Shown: piece by piece, positions 19,201 through 28,318 of the stretch
Position numbering within the stretch: position 1 is the first letter of the stretch
How the letters are laid out: every line of letters starts with the position of its first letter
DNA from: Opitutia bacterium UBA4506
GTDB taxonomy: Bacteria > Verrucomicrobiota > Verrucomicrobiia > Opitutales > Puniceicoccaceae
Assembly: GCA_002388665.1 (NCBI GenBank)
Contig: DGMY01000044.1
Span: forward strand, 1 to 64,000
DNA length: 64,000 bases
Reading direction: 5' to 3'
Notes under the pieces: generated by a model
Databases searched by the model: none
What the model saw: the letters and a program-made list of their open reading frames with translations, nothing else
What the model was told of the DNA's origin: nothing
Position numbers and translations under genes: made by a program

Positions 19201-20405
19201 GAAGGTTTTCGGAGAGACTCGTAAAGTGCCGCTGTTTCTGCAGCGATGGATTTCCAGCTAAATTTGTTTTCGGCCCGCCGGCGTCCTGCGGCGGCATATT
19301 CCGCGCGCATTTGAGGTTTGGCCATGATGCGATTGATCGGGCGTGCGAGATCGCGGGAAAAGGTTTCGGGGTCGCGGGGGGCGAAAGGGGCCTCTTCCTC
19401 TTGGGCGACCGGAACTAGATGACCTGTCTCCCCGTGGACAACTACTTCGGGGATCCCACCCACAGCGGAGGCTACCACAGGAGTCTCACAGGCCATGGCC
19501 TCAAGATTGATGATCCCGAAAGGTTCATAGATTGAGGGGCAGCAGAAGAGGGCCGCGTGGGAGTAGATCTGGATGGTTTGGTCGCGGGGGAGCATTTTCT
19601 CGATCCAGACCAAATGCTCGCGGTCGGCGGCGACCCGGGTGAAGGCTTCCTTCATCTCGGCTGCGATCTCGGGAGTGTCCGGCGCGCCAGCGCAGAGCAC
19701 GACCTGAATCCCCGGATCGAGCAGTCTGATCGCGTTTACCAAATGGACGATTCCCTTCTGGCGGGTGATGCGTCCGACGAAGAGGACGTAGGGACGGTCA
19801 GGGTCGATCCCGTTGGCGATGAGGGCGTCGGTCTCCTTTACCTTATGATATTCGTCGGTATCGATTCCATTGTAGATCACATGGATCTTGTGGGGATCGA
19901 CCTGGAAGTTTCGAAGAATGTCGTCGCGGGTCCCTTTGGAGACCGCGATGATGGCGTCCGCCATCTCGATTGCCGTGCGTTCGACCCAGACCGAGAAATC
20001 GTACCCTCCACCGAGTTGCTCTCGTTTCCAAGGCCGCAGCGGTTCGAGTGAGTGCACCGTCACTACGAGCGGAACACCGTAGTTGAGCTTGGCAAAAATG
20101 CCGCCGAGGTGGGTGTACCACGTATGGCAATGAACGACATCGGCATCGATTCCCGCTTCGTTGAAGCGCAAACACCGTTCTGAAGAATCGAAAATAGACC
20201 GTAGATTTGACGGAAACTTTACCTCTTCTTTGAAAACTGAATACCCTTGGACCTCGAGATTTCCCCGTTTCTCATGCTGTTCGCCGAAGCAGCGAACATC
20301 GACCTGCATGAGGGCGGACAGATGTTTGCTCAGGTAGTCAACGTGGACGCCAGCCCCTCCATAGACGTTGGGAGGATACTCATTGGTCAGGAGGAGGGTC
20401 TTCAT
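19197..20405 (-). CDS. glgM: GT4 glycogen synthase / maltose-1-phosphate synthase (GlgM type)
   Basis: The 402-residue glycosyltransferase begins LLTNEYPPNVYGGAGVHVDYL, the start typical of the actinobacterial-type GlgA/GlgM group and unlike the longer GT5 GlgA of enterics. The two Rossmann halves carry VVHCHTWYTHLGG, VGRITRQKGIVHLV and the E-x7-E region SIYEPFGIINLEAMACETPVV. GlgM transfers glucose from ADP-glucose to glucose-1-phosphate to make maltose-1-phosphate, the substrate of GlgE. The four-base overlap with glgE supports that role over plain glycogen synthase. It begins 19 bp downstream of accA on the same strand. Confidence 0.85.
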   Translation of the reverse strand: MKTLLLTNEYPPNVYGGAGVHVDYLSKHLSALMQVDVRCFGEQHEKRGNLEVQGYSVFKEEVKFPSNLRSIFDSSERCLRFNEAGIDADVVHCHTWYTHLGGIFAKLNYGVPLVVTVHSLEPLRPWKREQLGGGYDFSVWVERTAIEMADAIIAVSKGTRDDILRNFQVDPHKIHVIYNGIDTDEYHKVKETDALIANGIDPDRPYVLFVGRITRQKGIVHLVNAIRLLDPGIQVVLCAGAPDTPEIAAEMKEAFTRVAADREHLVWIEKMLPRDQTIQIYSHAALFCCPSIYEPFGIINLEAMACETPVVASAVGGIPEVVVHGETGHLVPVAQEEEAPFAPRDPETFSRDLARPINRIMAKPQMRAEYAAAGRRRAENKFSWKSIAAETAALYESLRKPS

Positions 20406-20424
20406 TGGGGTAAGTGGTTTTCGA

Positions 20425-21390
20425 TTATTCCTCTGAGTAGACTCCTAACTTTCTAAATCGGTCGTAGCGATGTTGAAGCAGCTCTGCGGGCTTCAGAGAT
20501 TCGTAGCGTTTTAGATGACTCAGAATAGCCGTTTTCAGATTGTTTGAAGTTTTCTGGTGGTCGGATTGGGCACCGCCGAACGGTTCTTCGATGACCTCGT
20601 CGACGACGGAGTGTTCGAGCAGTGATTTACCGCTCAGCCCGAGAGCCTCAGCGGCATCGGGAGCGAACTTCCGGTCTTTCCACAGGATCGCTGCGCAACC
20701 CTCGGGAGAAATCACCGAATAGTAGGCGTTTTCAAAGATGAGAACAGAGTCTGCCAAGGCGACTCCCAACGCACCACCGGATCCACCTTCGCCAATGACG
20801 GCGGCAATAATCGGAACCTCGAGCAGGCTCATTTCCCGAATATTGACGGCGATCGCCTCCGCGACATGACGCTCTTCCGCGCCAATCCCGGGAAATGCCC
20901 CGGGGGTGTCGATCAGAGAGATGATCGGCATGTTGAACTTGGCAGCCATCCGCATCAGGCGCAGTGCCTTGCGATACCCCTCAGGATGGGGGCAGCCGAA
21001 ATTTCGCCGAAGGTTTCCCTTGGTATCCCGTCCCTTTTGCTGGCCGATGACCATCACTGGACGACCTTCAAGGAAGGCGGGCCCACCGACAAAGGCAGGA
21101 TCGTCCTTGAACAGGCGGTCACCGTGAATCTCTTCGAATCCAGTGAAGATGTTGGCGATGTGATCCAGCGAGGTCGGACGACTTGGGTGACGGGCGAGTT
21201 GTACGCGCTGCCAAGTGGTCAGACCGGAGTAGACCTCACGTTTGGTCTTCTCGATCTTTCCGTTGATCGCATCGATCTCATCGGACACATCCATATTGCT
21301 CTGCTCGGAGATCTCCTGCAGGCGCCGTAGCTGGCTTTCGAGTTCGCGTAAAGGTTTCTCAAATTCCAGAGTAAACTCGGACTTTTCCAT
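20425..21390 (-). CDS. accA: Acetyl-CoA carboxylase carboxyltransferase subunit alpha
   Basis: The 321-residue protein starts with the helical region EFEKPLRELESQLRRL and shows the carboxyltransferase core: ARHPSRPTSLDHIANIF, DDPAFVGGPAFLEGRPVMVIG, GCPHPEGYRKALRLM, DTPGAFPGIGAEERHVAEAI and GEGGSGGALGVALAD. The length is the usual one. With AccD it transfers CO2 from carboxybiotin to acetyl-CoA, committing carbon to fatty acids. accD and the biotin genes are not nearby, so the complex is encoded at scattered loci. The ATG at 21390 fits the family N-terminus. Confidence 0.96.
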   Translation of the reverse strand: MEKSEFTLEFEKPLRELESQLRRLQEISEQSNMDVSDEIDAINGKIEKTKREVYSGLTTWQRVQLARHPSRPTSLDHIANIFTGFEEIHGDRLFKDDPAFVGGPAFLEGRPVMVIGQQKGRDTKGNLRRNFGCPHPEGYRKALRLMRMAAKFNMPIISLIDTPGAFPGIGAEERHVAEAIAVNIREMSLLEVPIIAAVIGEGGSGGALGVALADSVLIFENAYYSVISPEGCAAILWKDRKFAPDAAEALGLSGKSLLEHSVVDEVIEEPFGGAQSDHQKTSNNLKTAILSHLKRYESLKPAELLQHRYDRFRKLGVYSEE

Positions 21391-21464
21391 ACGAATGAGC
21401 TAAAGGGTGGGATTTGGTGGTGTCAATGGGTATGGCAACCTAGGGGAGCCATACTCGACCGGGT

Positions 21465-22688
21465 TTAGGCTTCGAAAGTATGAACGGCGAAACCGGAACG
21501 AAGCTTTGGCTCGAACCACGTGCTCTTCGGGGGCATCACGGCGTCGGCGTCAGCGATGTCCATCAATTGTTCAATCAGAACCGGATAGAGGCTGAAGGCG
21601 ATACCTGCGCTCCCGTCGTCGACTTTCTTTTCCAAAAATTCCGTGCCACGGATTCCGCCAACAAATTCGATGCGGTCGTCGGTGCGAGGGTCTCCGATGC
21701 CGAAAATAGGGGCGAGAATTCGGTCCTGGAGGAGGCTCACATCGAGCGAAGAGACCGGATCGGCCCCGTCTTCGGGCTCGAGCCGGATGCCGTACCAGGT
21801 GCCACCGAGGTAGAAGCGAATCTCCCGAGATTCCGCAGGGATGTCTTCCGCATTGGGCCGGACCTCTGCCACCTTGCTGATCTTCTCGATGATCTCTTCG
21901 TCTGACAGCCCGTTCTTGTCGAGAACGAGGCGGTTGTAGGCGAGAATCTTCAATTCGGTCGCGGGAAAGAGGACGGTGAGAAACCAGTTGTAGTCTTCTT
22001 CGCCAGTGTGGTTTGGGTTGCTGTCACGGGATTCGCGTGCGACCCGTGCGGCGCTGGCCGCGCGGTGGTGCCCGTCAGCAATATAGAAGCTATCGACTGA
22101 TTTGAAGGCCTCGACGAACTCGGTGCCGCCGGGAATTCTCCAGACCGTGTGGCGGATGCCATCGGGGGCCGTGAGGTCGTAGAGGGGCTCTTCACGACAG
22201 AATCCGTCGACCAGAGAATGGATCCGCGAGTCGTCGCGGTAGGTGAGGAATACGGGACCAGCGTTGCCGCCCATTTCCTTCGTCAAGCGAGTACGATCGT
22301 TCTCCTTGGCGACACGGGTGCGCTCGTGGCGCTTGATCTTTCCCGCATCGTAGTCGTCGACATGGCTGACTGCGACGACGCCAGTTTGAATGTGCTCGCC
22401 CATCTGCTGGCGATAGAGAAAGACACACGGCTCGGACTCACGAACGAGAGCACCGGACTCCTGCAGTTTCTTGAAATTTTCCACCGCCTTGGCATAGACC
22501 TCGTCGGCATAGGGGTTTTGCCCCTCGGGGAAATCGATCTCGGCCCGAACGACGTGGAGCATGCTCTCCGGTTTGCCCGCGGCGAGTTCGCGAGCCTCCT
22601 CGGTGGAGACCACGTCGTATGGAAGAGAGACGACGTTCGCTACGGCTTCAGTGGAGGGTCGGAGCCCTTGGAAGGATCGGATACGCAT
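21465..22688 (-). CDS. DUF1015 family protein
   Basis: The 407-residue protein carries the DUF1015 hallmarks: FQGLRPSTEAVANVVSLPYDVVSTEEAR at the start, VKRHERTRVAKENDR-like text (IKRHERTRVAKENDR), and IADGHHRAASAARVARE. Its biochemical role is not established; family members often sit near serine or amino-acid genes, but that is not the case here. A stretch resembling the RAYT flank lies about 75 bp upstream of the ATG, so its promoter region may have been altered by a mobile element. Length and motifs look complete. Confidence 0.85.
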   Translation of the reverse strand: MRIRSFQGLRPSTEAVANVVSLPYDVVSTEEARELAAGKPESMLHVVRAEIDFPEGQNPYADEVYAKAVENFKKLQESGALVRESEPCVFLYRQQMGEHIQTGVVAVSHVDDYDAGKIKRHERTRVAKENDRTRLTKEMGGNAGPVFLTYRDDSRIHSLVDGFCREEPLYDLTAPDGIRHTVWRIPGGTEFVEAFKSVDSFYIADGHHRAASAARVARESRDSNPNHTGEEDYNWFLTVLFPATELKILAYNRLVLDKNGLSDEEIIEKISKVAEVRPNAEDIPAESREIRFYLGGTWYGIRLEPEDGADPVSSLDVSLLQDRILAPIFGIGDPRTDDRIEFVGGIRGTEFLEKKVDDGSAGIAFSLYPVLIEQLMDIADADAVMPPKSTWFEPKLRSGFAVHTFEA

Positions 22689-22763
22689 AGGGGGTCGCTT
22701 TTAGCCAATCTTCCACCTTTCAGACGAGGCTTAATTTTTCTTTTTCGGTTTCGTGACGCTTTG

Positions 22764-22788
22764 TAAAGTATAAGCAACCTGACCCCAA
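22764..22788 (-). repeat. Candidate RAYT-associated flank motif, copy 2
   Basis: The plus strand reads TAAAGT followed directly by ATAAGCAACCTGACCCCAA. It matches the motif next to the transposase at 119-148 in 16 of 19 core bases and in orientation, apart from a five-base deletion. No transposase is attached here; the nearest gene is DUF1015, 75 bp away. The AT-rich TATAC inside it could also serve as a -10 box for that gene. Confidence 0.4.
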
Positions 22789-22840
22789 AAAGGCATTTGG
22801 GTAAATAATTGACAGGTTTTGAGTCGGGAATGGCGTTGGA

Positions 22841-23599
22841 TTAGTTGCCGGTTAGGCGGGCCCATGCGCGCCCGTAGAGCTCATGGAAGAGGCGTTGCCA
22901 GTTCGACCATGCGTGAGCGCTGGGGATGAAGTCGAGGAGGTCGGGGGCGGAGTCGTCTACCAGGAAATCGGTGGGAGCTTGGATGGGGGTGAAGCCGTTG
23001 CTGGCGAAAAGGGAGGCGGAGCGGGGGAGGTGAAGAGCGGAGGAGACCAGGAGGATCGGGCCGGCCGGGATCTCCTGGGCTGTGCGCTTGGCTTCTTCGG
23101 CAGTGGAGGTGGGAGAGTTGAAGGTCGTAATTCGATCGGGCGGGATTCCCAGCTCGATGGCGAGCTCGGCCATGGCTGCTGAGGAAGCGGGGCGCTTGCC
23201 GATGGTCCCTCCCGTAAAAATCAAGGGGAGGTCGGGGTATTGCTTGGCGAGGCGGATGCCCTCCATGGCGCGGGCGAGGCTGATCGCGGTGAGTTTGCCG
23301 GAGGGGGGAGTACTGGAGTCCCAGCTGTAGACTCCACTTCCCAGGACTACGATTGCGGTGGGAGTTTCGAGAAGTTCGGCGGAAAGGGGGTCGCTGTCGA
23401 ACGCGCGGATGACGGGTTGCTGGAGGGCAGGGATGGAGAGGAGGAAAAGTCCGATGACACCGGAGGCCACGAGAATCATCCCGAGTCGGGTCAATTTACC
23501 GCAAGCGACGAGGAGGAGGCCGATTCCCGCCAGCAAGAGGCAGAGCGTAGGAGGATAGAGAAGGCCAGCTACGATTTTTCGAAGGAAAAAGGCGGACAT
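22841..23599 (-). CDS. YdcF/ElyC-family DUF218 protein
   Basis: The 252-residue protein starts with two hydrophobic spans (about 5-25 and 35-57) followed by a DUF218 domain: AIVVLGSGVY (about 83-92), LPLIFTGGTIG, and STAEEAKRTA with LLVSSALHLPRS. DUF218 proteins such as ElyC and SanA act in envelope integrity or vancomycin-type permeability, probably by affecting peptidoglycan precursor use. The substrate is unknown. It ends 15 bp before the next same-strand gene glcD starts its stop; both are on the minus strand, with glcD upstream. Confidence 0.85.
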   Translation of the reverse strand: MSAFFLRKIVAGLLYPPTLCLLLAGIGLLLVACGKLTRLGMILVASGVIGLFLLSIPALQQPVIRAFDSDPLSAELLETPTAIVVLGSGVYSWDSSTPPSGKLTAISLARAMEGIRLAKQYPDLPLIFTGGTIGKRPASSAAMAELAIELGIPPDRITTFNSPTSTAEEAKRTAQEIPAGPILLVSSALHLPRSASLFASNGFTPIQAPTDFLVDDSAPDLLDFIPSAHAWSNWQRLFHELYGRAWARLTGN

Positions 23600-23614
23600 A
23601 GCTGGATGAATATC

Positions 23615-25045
23615 TCAGCGATGGTCCCAGGGAAAGCGAAAGACCTCTTTTTTCTTATCCCAGACCTCGAAAGGCTCGAAGAGTTTTCCGGGATTCAAAA
23701 TCCCGTTGGGGTCGAAGACCTCTTTAATTTTCTTCATGGTCGCGATCTCTGCCTCACCGAGTTGGAGGGTGAGGAACGGAGTCTTGGCGAGGCCTACACC
23801 GTGTTCTCCGCTGATAGCGCCCTTGAGGTCGACCACCACCTGCATGAGCTCACCCAGCGCTTCCCGCGCGCGGCGGGAGCCCACCGGGTCTTCGCGGTGG
23901 TGCATGATGTTGACGTGTAGGTTCCCGTCACCGGCATGACCGAATACACCAATGGCTACCTGAAATTTTGCGCGGATCTTCTCGACCTCGTCGATCAGGT
24001 CAGCTTGGCGGTGAAGGGGGACGACGACATCCTCATTCAGTTTGCTGTCACCCAGCTCAAACATCGCGCTGGAGCAGGCGCGCCGGATGTCCCAGAGTTT
24101 TTCCGCTGAGGCGGGGTCGGGGGCCGCGCGATGAGCTTCGGCGTGGTCGCGGGCCCAGCTGAGGAGTTTTTCCTTTGCGGTGGCCACCTCATTTTCGGAA
24201 CCATCGAGCTCGATGATGAGGAGACTGCGCCCGGGGAGGCCGTCAAAAATGGGTTGTTGGAACGCGGCCTCGGCCCCGCGAACGCTGGGACGATCGAGAA
24301 ATTCGAGAATAGCGGGCCCGATCCTTTTGCGCACGACCTCTTCCACGGCGGTCAGCGCATCCCGTTCGGTGGGGAAGGCGGCGAGGAGGCTCCACGTGGT
24401 TTCGGGTGCAGGGATGAGCTTGAGAGTGGCTCCGGTAACTACACCGAGAGTGCCCTCACTGCCGACCCACAGATCACGCACATTGTAGCCTGTCGCAAAT
24501 TTGCGGGTATCGCTGGCCCATGTGACGAACTCTCCGGTTGGGAGATAGCCTTGGAGGGAGACGACATAGTCGCGGGTGACCCCGTATTTCAAGCACCGCA
24601 TGCCCCCTGCATTGCAGGCGATATTGCCCCCGATCGTGCAGTAGCGAAGGGAGGAAGGATCGGGCGGGTAGAATAGACCCTCGTCGCGGGCGGCATTCTG
24701 AAGGTCTGTGACGACGACTCCCGGTCCCGCGTGGGCAAACCGGTTGAGTGGGTCGATCCGCAGATCCTTCAACTGGTCCAGTTTGAGAACCCACCCCCCC
24801 CGCGCAGGGCTGGCGGAGCCCGTTAAAGACGTGCCGGCACCACGGGTCGTAACTGGAACCTTGTATTCATTGGCGAGTCGGAGGACGACGCCGACCTGAT
24901 CGGGGTGGTCGATCTGGATCGCCGCTTCGTGCTCGAAAGCCAACCGCATCCCGTCGAAGGAAGAACGGTAGAGCGCTTCCTTATCCGTTTGTACGCGCTC
25001 GCCGAGAGCCTTTTTTAACTCTTGGAGTGCGATGGAATCATCCAT
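23615..25045 (-). CDS. glcD: FAD-linked oxidase, glycolate/D-lactate oxidase GlcD type
   Basis: The 476-residue flavoprotein has an N-terminal PCMH FAD-binding domain (VPVTTRGAGTSLTGSASP at about 59-76; CTIGGNIACNAGGMRCLKYG near 136-155; VGSEGTLGVVTGATLKL) and the C-terminal FAD-linked oxidase domain ending GEHGVGLAKTPFL. This family oxidises glycolate or D-lactate and related 2-hydroxy acids to 2-oxoacids. GlcE and GlcF partners are not adjacent, so it may act with distant subunits or as a single-subunit enzyme. The substrate cannot be told from sequence. Confidence 0.9.
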   Translation of the reverse strand: MDDSIALQELKKALGERVQTDKEALYRSSFDGMRLAFEHEAAIQIDHPDQVGVVLRLANEYKVPVTTRGAGTSLTGSASPARGGWVLKLDQLKDLRIDPLNRFAHAGPGVVVTDLQNAARDEGLFYPPDPSSLRYCTIGGNIACNAGGMRCLKYGVTRDYVVSLQGYLPTGEFVTWASDTRKFATGYNVRDLWVGSEGTLGVVTGATLKLIPAPETTWSLLAAFPTERDALTAVEEVVRKRIGPAILEFLDRPSVRGAEAAFQQPIFDGLPGRSLLIIELDGSENEVATAKEKLLSWARDHAEAHRAAPDPASAEKLWDIRRACSSAMFELGDSKLNEDVVVPLHRQADLIDEVEKIRAKFQVAIGVFGHAGDGNLHVNIMHHREDPVGSRRAREALGELMQVVVDLKGAISGEHGVGLAKTPFLTLQLGEAEIATMKKIKEVFDPNGILNPGKLFEPFEVWDKKKEVFRFPWDHR

Positions 25046-25128
25046 GGGAGTGCTTTCGGATTGGAGGAAAGTAGCTGGAACCTCACTGGGCCGGTACGGG
25101 ATTGCCTCGGCCGGCGGATGGGTCGGGA

Positions 25129-26124
25129 TCAGAAAGGAACGGCCAGCGCGACGAGGAGGGATTGCTCACGTTTGATTCCTCCGGCCCCGACTGTCGAATC
25201 GTAGGAGTTGCGGTAGATAATCTTGGGCTCGGCAAAAGGGGTTAGGCGGATCGACGCCGAGAGCTCGAAGAGAAGGCTGTAGGAGGTGGTGTCGGACGGA
25301 TCGAAAGAGTAGTTGAACCTCTCGTCGAAGCGAACGGACTCGTTGAACTGGTAGAAAGAAGTCTGGAGAAAAGTCAGGAGAGGATCCCATTCGCCGCTGG
25401 TGTCGGGGGTTTTCTGGTAGCGAACGCCGGGACCGAACGCGAGATCCAGAGACATCTGTTCGTTTTCGAGGGCACGCCATCCGAACAGGCCGTTGATGTC
25501 GTTTTGTGGTTCGAGCTCCTTGACCCGGTCGACCAAGTAGTTGTCGGAGAGACGGAGATAGTAGGGATCGTGGATGTCGTACTCGTAGGCGACATTGAGG
25601 CCGTGCTTGTCGGTAGGCTTTGTGACGTTACCGTCCTGATCCTTCTTGCGGGTGTACGCATAGAAAATGTCGCCGGCGAAGGAGTGCTTGCCCTTGGTAT
25701 ATTTTCCTTTGAGTCCGAGGTTGATTCCGCTTTGGACATCGGAAGATTCGGAGTAGTTGTAACCTACGAGAATTTCTCCGGTGAAGCCCTTCGGGAAAAT
25801 CAGGCTGGTGAAATTTTCCCAGTATTGTTCCGAGACGCTTTTTTCAGGAGCTGGTGGTGGTTCTTCTTCGACGACCTCCACCTCGTCCACCTCGACCTCG
25901 TCCGAATCGAGGGAAACCTCGGCGATATTGGTTTTTGGCAGGCTGATCTCACCCAGGATCGGAGAATCGAGGATCACCGCGGTAGCAGAATCTTCGATCA
26001 CTTTCCCTGAGAGGATGTCGCCGTTCTTTAACGTAATGGTATCGGCGTGAAGCTGGGCGGCGAACAGCAAGGAAGTCGCGGATGCGAAAAGAGCGCGGAT
26101 GGTGAAAGTCTTCATTGGCTTCAT
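25129..26124 (-). CDS. DUF481 outer-membrane protein
   Basis: The 331-residue protein has a signal peptide (about 1-27, ending QLHA), an N-terminal domain DTITLKNGDILSGKVIEDS with a small beta-fold common in front of DUF481 in planktonic bacteria, an acidic Pro-rich linker (EVDEVEVVEEEPPPAPE), and a C-terminal beta-rich DUF481 domain with paired Tyr/Asp strands. It ends in Phe (LVALAVPF), as outer-membrane beta-barrel proteins do. Two start codons lie at the N-terminus (MKPMKTF); the second gives a cleaner signal. Function is unknown; some homologues respond to salt stress. Confidence 0.8.
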   Translation of the reverse strand: MKPMKTFTIRALFASATSLLFAAQLHADTITLKNGDILSGKVIEDSATAVILDSPILGEISLPKTNIAEVSLDSDEVEVDEVEVVEEEPPPAPEKSVSEQYWENFTSLIFPKGFTGEILVGYNYSESSDVQSGINLGLKGKYTKGKHSFAGDIFYAYTRKKDQDGNVTKPTDKHGLNVAYEYDIHDPYYLRLSDNYLVDRVKELEPQNDINGLFGWRALENEQMSLDLAFGPGVRYQKTPDTSGEWDPLLTFLQTSFYQFNESVRFDERFNYSFDPSDTTSYSLLFELSASIRLTPFAEPKIIYRNSYDSTVGAGGIKREQSLLVALAVPF

Positions 26125-26261
26125 GGTTTTTTTATTCGATCGGCGTTTGCAACTCTTTTAGCCTTTGGTTCGGAATTATTTCCGGAAAGTAGGCGAAGGA
26201 ATCGGGCACTTTTTTAGAAATCCCCCTTGGTTTTGCTCGTGAGGGCAACTAGCTTCCGCAC

Positions 26262-27494
26262 ATGCCATGGTATTTTCACGCTGCGCTGAAGCAGATTTTT
26301 CCCTCGGGGAAACTCTTGTCCTTCTTCGCGTTTATATCGGTAACGGGCGTGACCCTCGGGGTCATGGTGTTGCTGGTTGTACAGAGCGTGATGAACGGAT
26401 TTGTGTTCGATATCCAATCGAATCTGGCGAAGACCAATGGGGACATCCAGATCGTGAGCCGCGCTCCGATTGTTGGGTGGGAGGACTGGTTGGAGAATTT
26501 GGAGGCCAGGCCCGAAGTGAAAGCCGCGGCCCCGCTCGCGCATGGAGTGGTGATGTTGCAGGCGCGCAACCGGCCGATGTTTCCCTACGTTTGGGGACTG
26601 GATCTGGAATCCGGGCCCGAAGTGTTGCCGTTTGAGGATTTTCTCCAGTCGGGGACCATGGACGATCTCGATGACCGGTCGATTTTCGTCAGTGGAGGGG
26701 TGGCCCGCGAGTTGACCTTGGGGGTCGGAACGGAAGTGGCGGTTTACACTCCTCTGATGCTGGACCGGATGAAAGTGGATGAAGTGATTCGCCCAATTAC
26801 GATGCGGGTCGCGGGGATTTTTGAAACGGGATGGAACGAAGTTGATTCGCGGACAGTCGTAGTGACCCTGCGGACGATGCAGGAGCTTTACGGTTTGGGG
26901 GAGAGCGTGCACGGGGTGGTCATGAAACTGGAAGACGGGGTGGACACAGCAGAGTATGCGGGAGTTTTGAACGCCGGGCTGTCGGAGGAGTATCACGCGC
27001 AGACCTGGATGGATGTGAACAGCGATTTCCTGTTTGTTCTTCGATTGGAGAAAACGATGATGTTTTTCATCATGATCTTCATTGTGCTGGTGGCCTCCTT
27101 CTCGATTGCGATCTCGCTCATGATGGCGGTGATTCGCAAGACCCGCGAGATCGGGCTGCTTTCGGCCATGGGGGCCTCGCGTTTTGGGATCGGCGCCTGT
27201 TTCTGCCTCCAGGGATTTTTAATTGGAACCGTGGGAACCATTCTCGGGATCATCGGCGCTCTGGTCGCCTTGCATTTCCGCAACAACATATTTCACCTCT
27301 TTGCCCACCTGACTGGGCGGGGGCAGGCATTGACCGATGCCTACGGATTTTCTTATCTTCCGGCGCACTATATCATTTCGGATTTTATCATCGTGGCCCT
27401 GTTTTCCATCTTTGTCTCGACCCTGGCGGGATTGATCCCGGCCTGGCGGGCGGCGCGGCTACAACCGGCGGAGGCTTTGCGCAATGACGCTTGA
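26262..27494 (+). CDS. lolC: Lipoprotein-releasing ABC transporter permease
   Basis: The 410-residue inner-membrane permease has the MacB/LolC-E layout: an N-terminal span (about 18-40, FAFISVTGVTLGVMVLLVVQS), a long periplasmic domain, and three C-terminal spans (IMIFIVLVASFSIAISLM; GFLIGTVGTILGIIGALVALHF; FIIVALFSIFVSTLAGLIPAW). The coupling-region sequence TREIGLLSAMGASRFGI is characteristic. With LolD it extracts outer-membrane lipoproteins from the inner membrane and hands them to LolA. Only one permease gene is present, so the complex may be a homodimer, as in LolF-type systems. It overlaps lolD by 11 bp. Confidence 0.9.
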   Translation: MPWYFHAALKQIFPSGKLLSFFAFISVTGVTLGVMVLLVVQSVMNGFVFDIQSNLAKTNGDIQIVSRAPIVGWEDWLENLEARPEVKAAAPLAHGVVMLQARNRPMFPYVWGLDLESGPEVLPFEDFLQSGTMDDLDDRSIFVSGGVARELTLGVGTEVAVYTPLMLDRMKVDEVIRPITMRVAGIFETGWNEVDSRTVVVTLRTMQELYGLGESVHGVVMKLEDGVDTAEYAGVLNAGLSEEYHAQTWMDVNSDFLFVLRLEKTMMFFIMIFIVLVASFSIAISLMMAVIRKTREIGLLSAMGASRFGIGACFCLQGFLIGTVGTILGIIGALVALHFRNNIFHLFAHLTGRGQALTDAYGFSYLPAHYIISDFIIVALFSIFVSTLAGLIPAWRAARLQPAEALRNDA

Positions 27495-28182
27495 TTCTCA
27501 GTCAGTCCTGCGGGCAAAAGACGTGCGCAAGACCTTTGTGATCCCCGGCGGTGAGCTGGAGGTATTGCGGGGGTTGAATTTTTCCATTCGCGAAGGGGTT
27601 TCGGCGAGCATACGGGGTGAATCCGGCTCGGGGAAATCGACCCTACTTCATCTGTTCGCGGGGCTTGAAGGCGTGGATCAAGGAGAAATTTCGTGGGGGC
27701 CGGATTCGATCAATCACTGGAGCCCACGCAAGCGAGCTGCGGAGCGTGCGGTCCGGCTCGGGTTGGTTTTTCAAGCGTATCATCTCGTGGGCGAAATGAC
27801 TGCACTGGAGAACGTTCTCCTGGCAGCGCGGATCGCTGGAACGGTGAGTGCTGAGACGCGGGAGCGGGCGAGACATCTTCTCGATCGGGTGGGCTTGGGC
27901 AACCGCGAGAAGCAGATGCCCGGTAAAATGTCGGGAGGGGAAAGGCAGCGGGTCGCGGTCGCGCGGGCGATTCTGAACAACCCTCCGATTCTTCTGGCGG
28001 ATGAACCGACTGGAAACCTCGACGAAAAGACCGGGGAGACGACGATGGAGTTGCTCCTGGAATTGGTGAGGGAGCAAGGGGTGGCATTGGTTTTGGTTAC
28101 TCACAGTCGACGATTTGCCGGAGCTTGCGACGAGCAATGGGTGTTGCACGACGGGATCTTGGAAGCCTCGGCGGAAGCGTAA
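27484..28182 (+). CDS. lolD: Lipoprotein-releasing ABC transporter ATP-binding protein
   Basis: The 232-residue ATPase has Walker A GESGSGKST (about 44-52), the Q-loop LVFQAYHLVGEMTALENV, the ABC signature MSGGERQRVAVARAI, Walker B ILLADEPTGNLD and the switch His LVLVTHS. It is the typical short LolD/MacB-type ATPase and drives the adjacent LolC-type permease. Its start codon lies inside the permease gene, so translation is coupled. A short GC-rich hairpin follows the stop. Confidence 0.94.
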   Translation: MTLDSQSVLRAKDVRKTFVIPGGELEVLRGLNFSIREGVSASIRGESGSGKSTLLHLFAGLEGVDQGEISWGPDSINHWSPRKRAAERAVRLGLVFQAYHLVGEMTALENVLLAARIAGTVSAETRERARHLLDRVGLGNREKQMPGKMSGGERQRVAVARAILNNPPILLADEPTGNLDEKTGETTMELLLELVREQGVALVLVTHSRRFAGACDEQWVLHDGILEASAEA

Positions 28183-28189
28183 CTGAAGA

Positions 28190-28208
28190 GCGGAGAAGTT
28201 ATCTCCGC
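28190..28208 (+). terminator. Hairpin after lolD, possible weak terminator
   Basis: GCGGAGA (28190-28196), a five-base loop and TCTCCGC (28202-28208) form a perfect seven-pair stem 8 bp after the lolD stop. No U-run follows, so an intrinsic terminator would be weak; it could instead protect the transcript 3' end or end at a Rho site. Confidence 0.35.
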
Positions 28209-28318
28209 GTGCGGGCGCCGTCTCGTCGAACCACGAGAGTTGCAGAAGGCTCTGTTCATCCGACATTTCTCTCTCAATTTTAGTTGAAGGATTACCGTTG
28301 GGTTGATGCGCTCCAATT

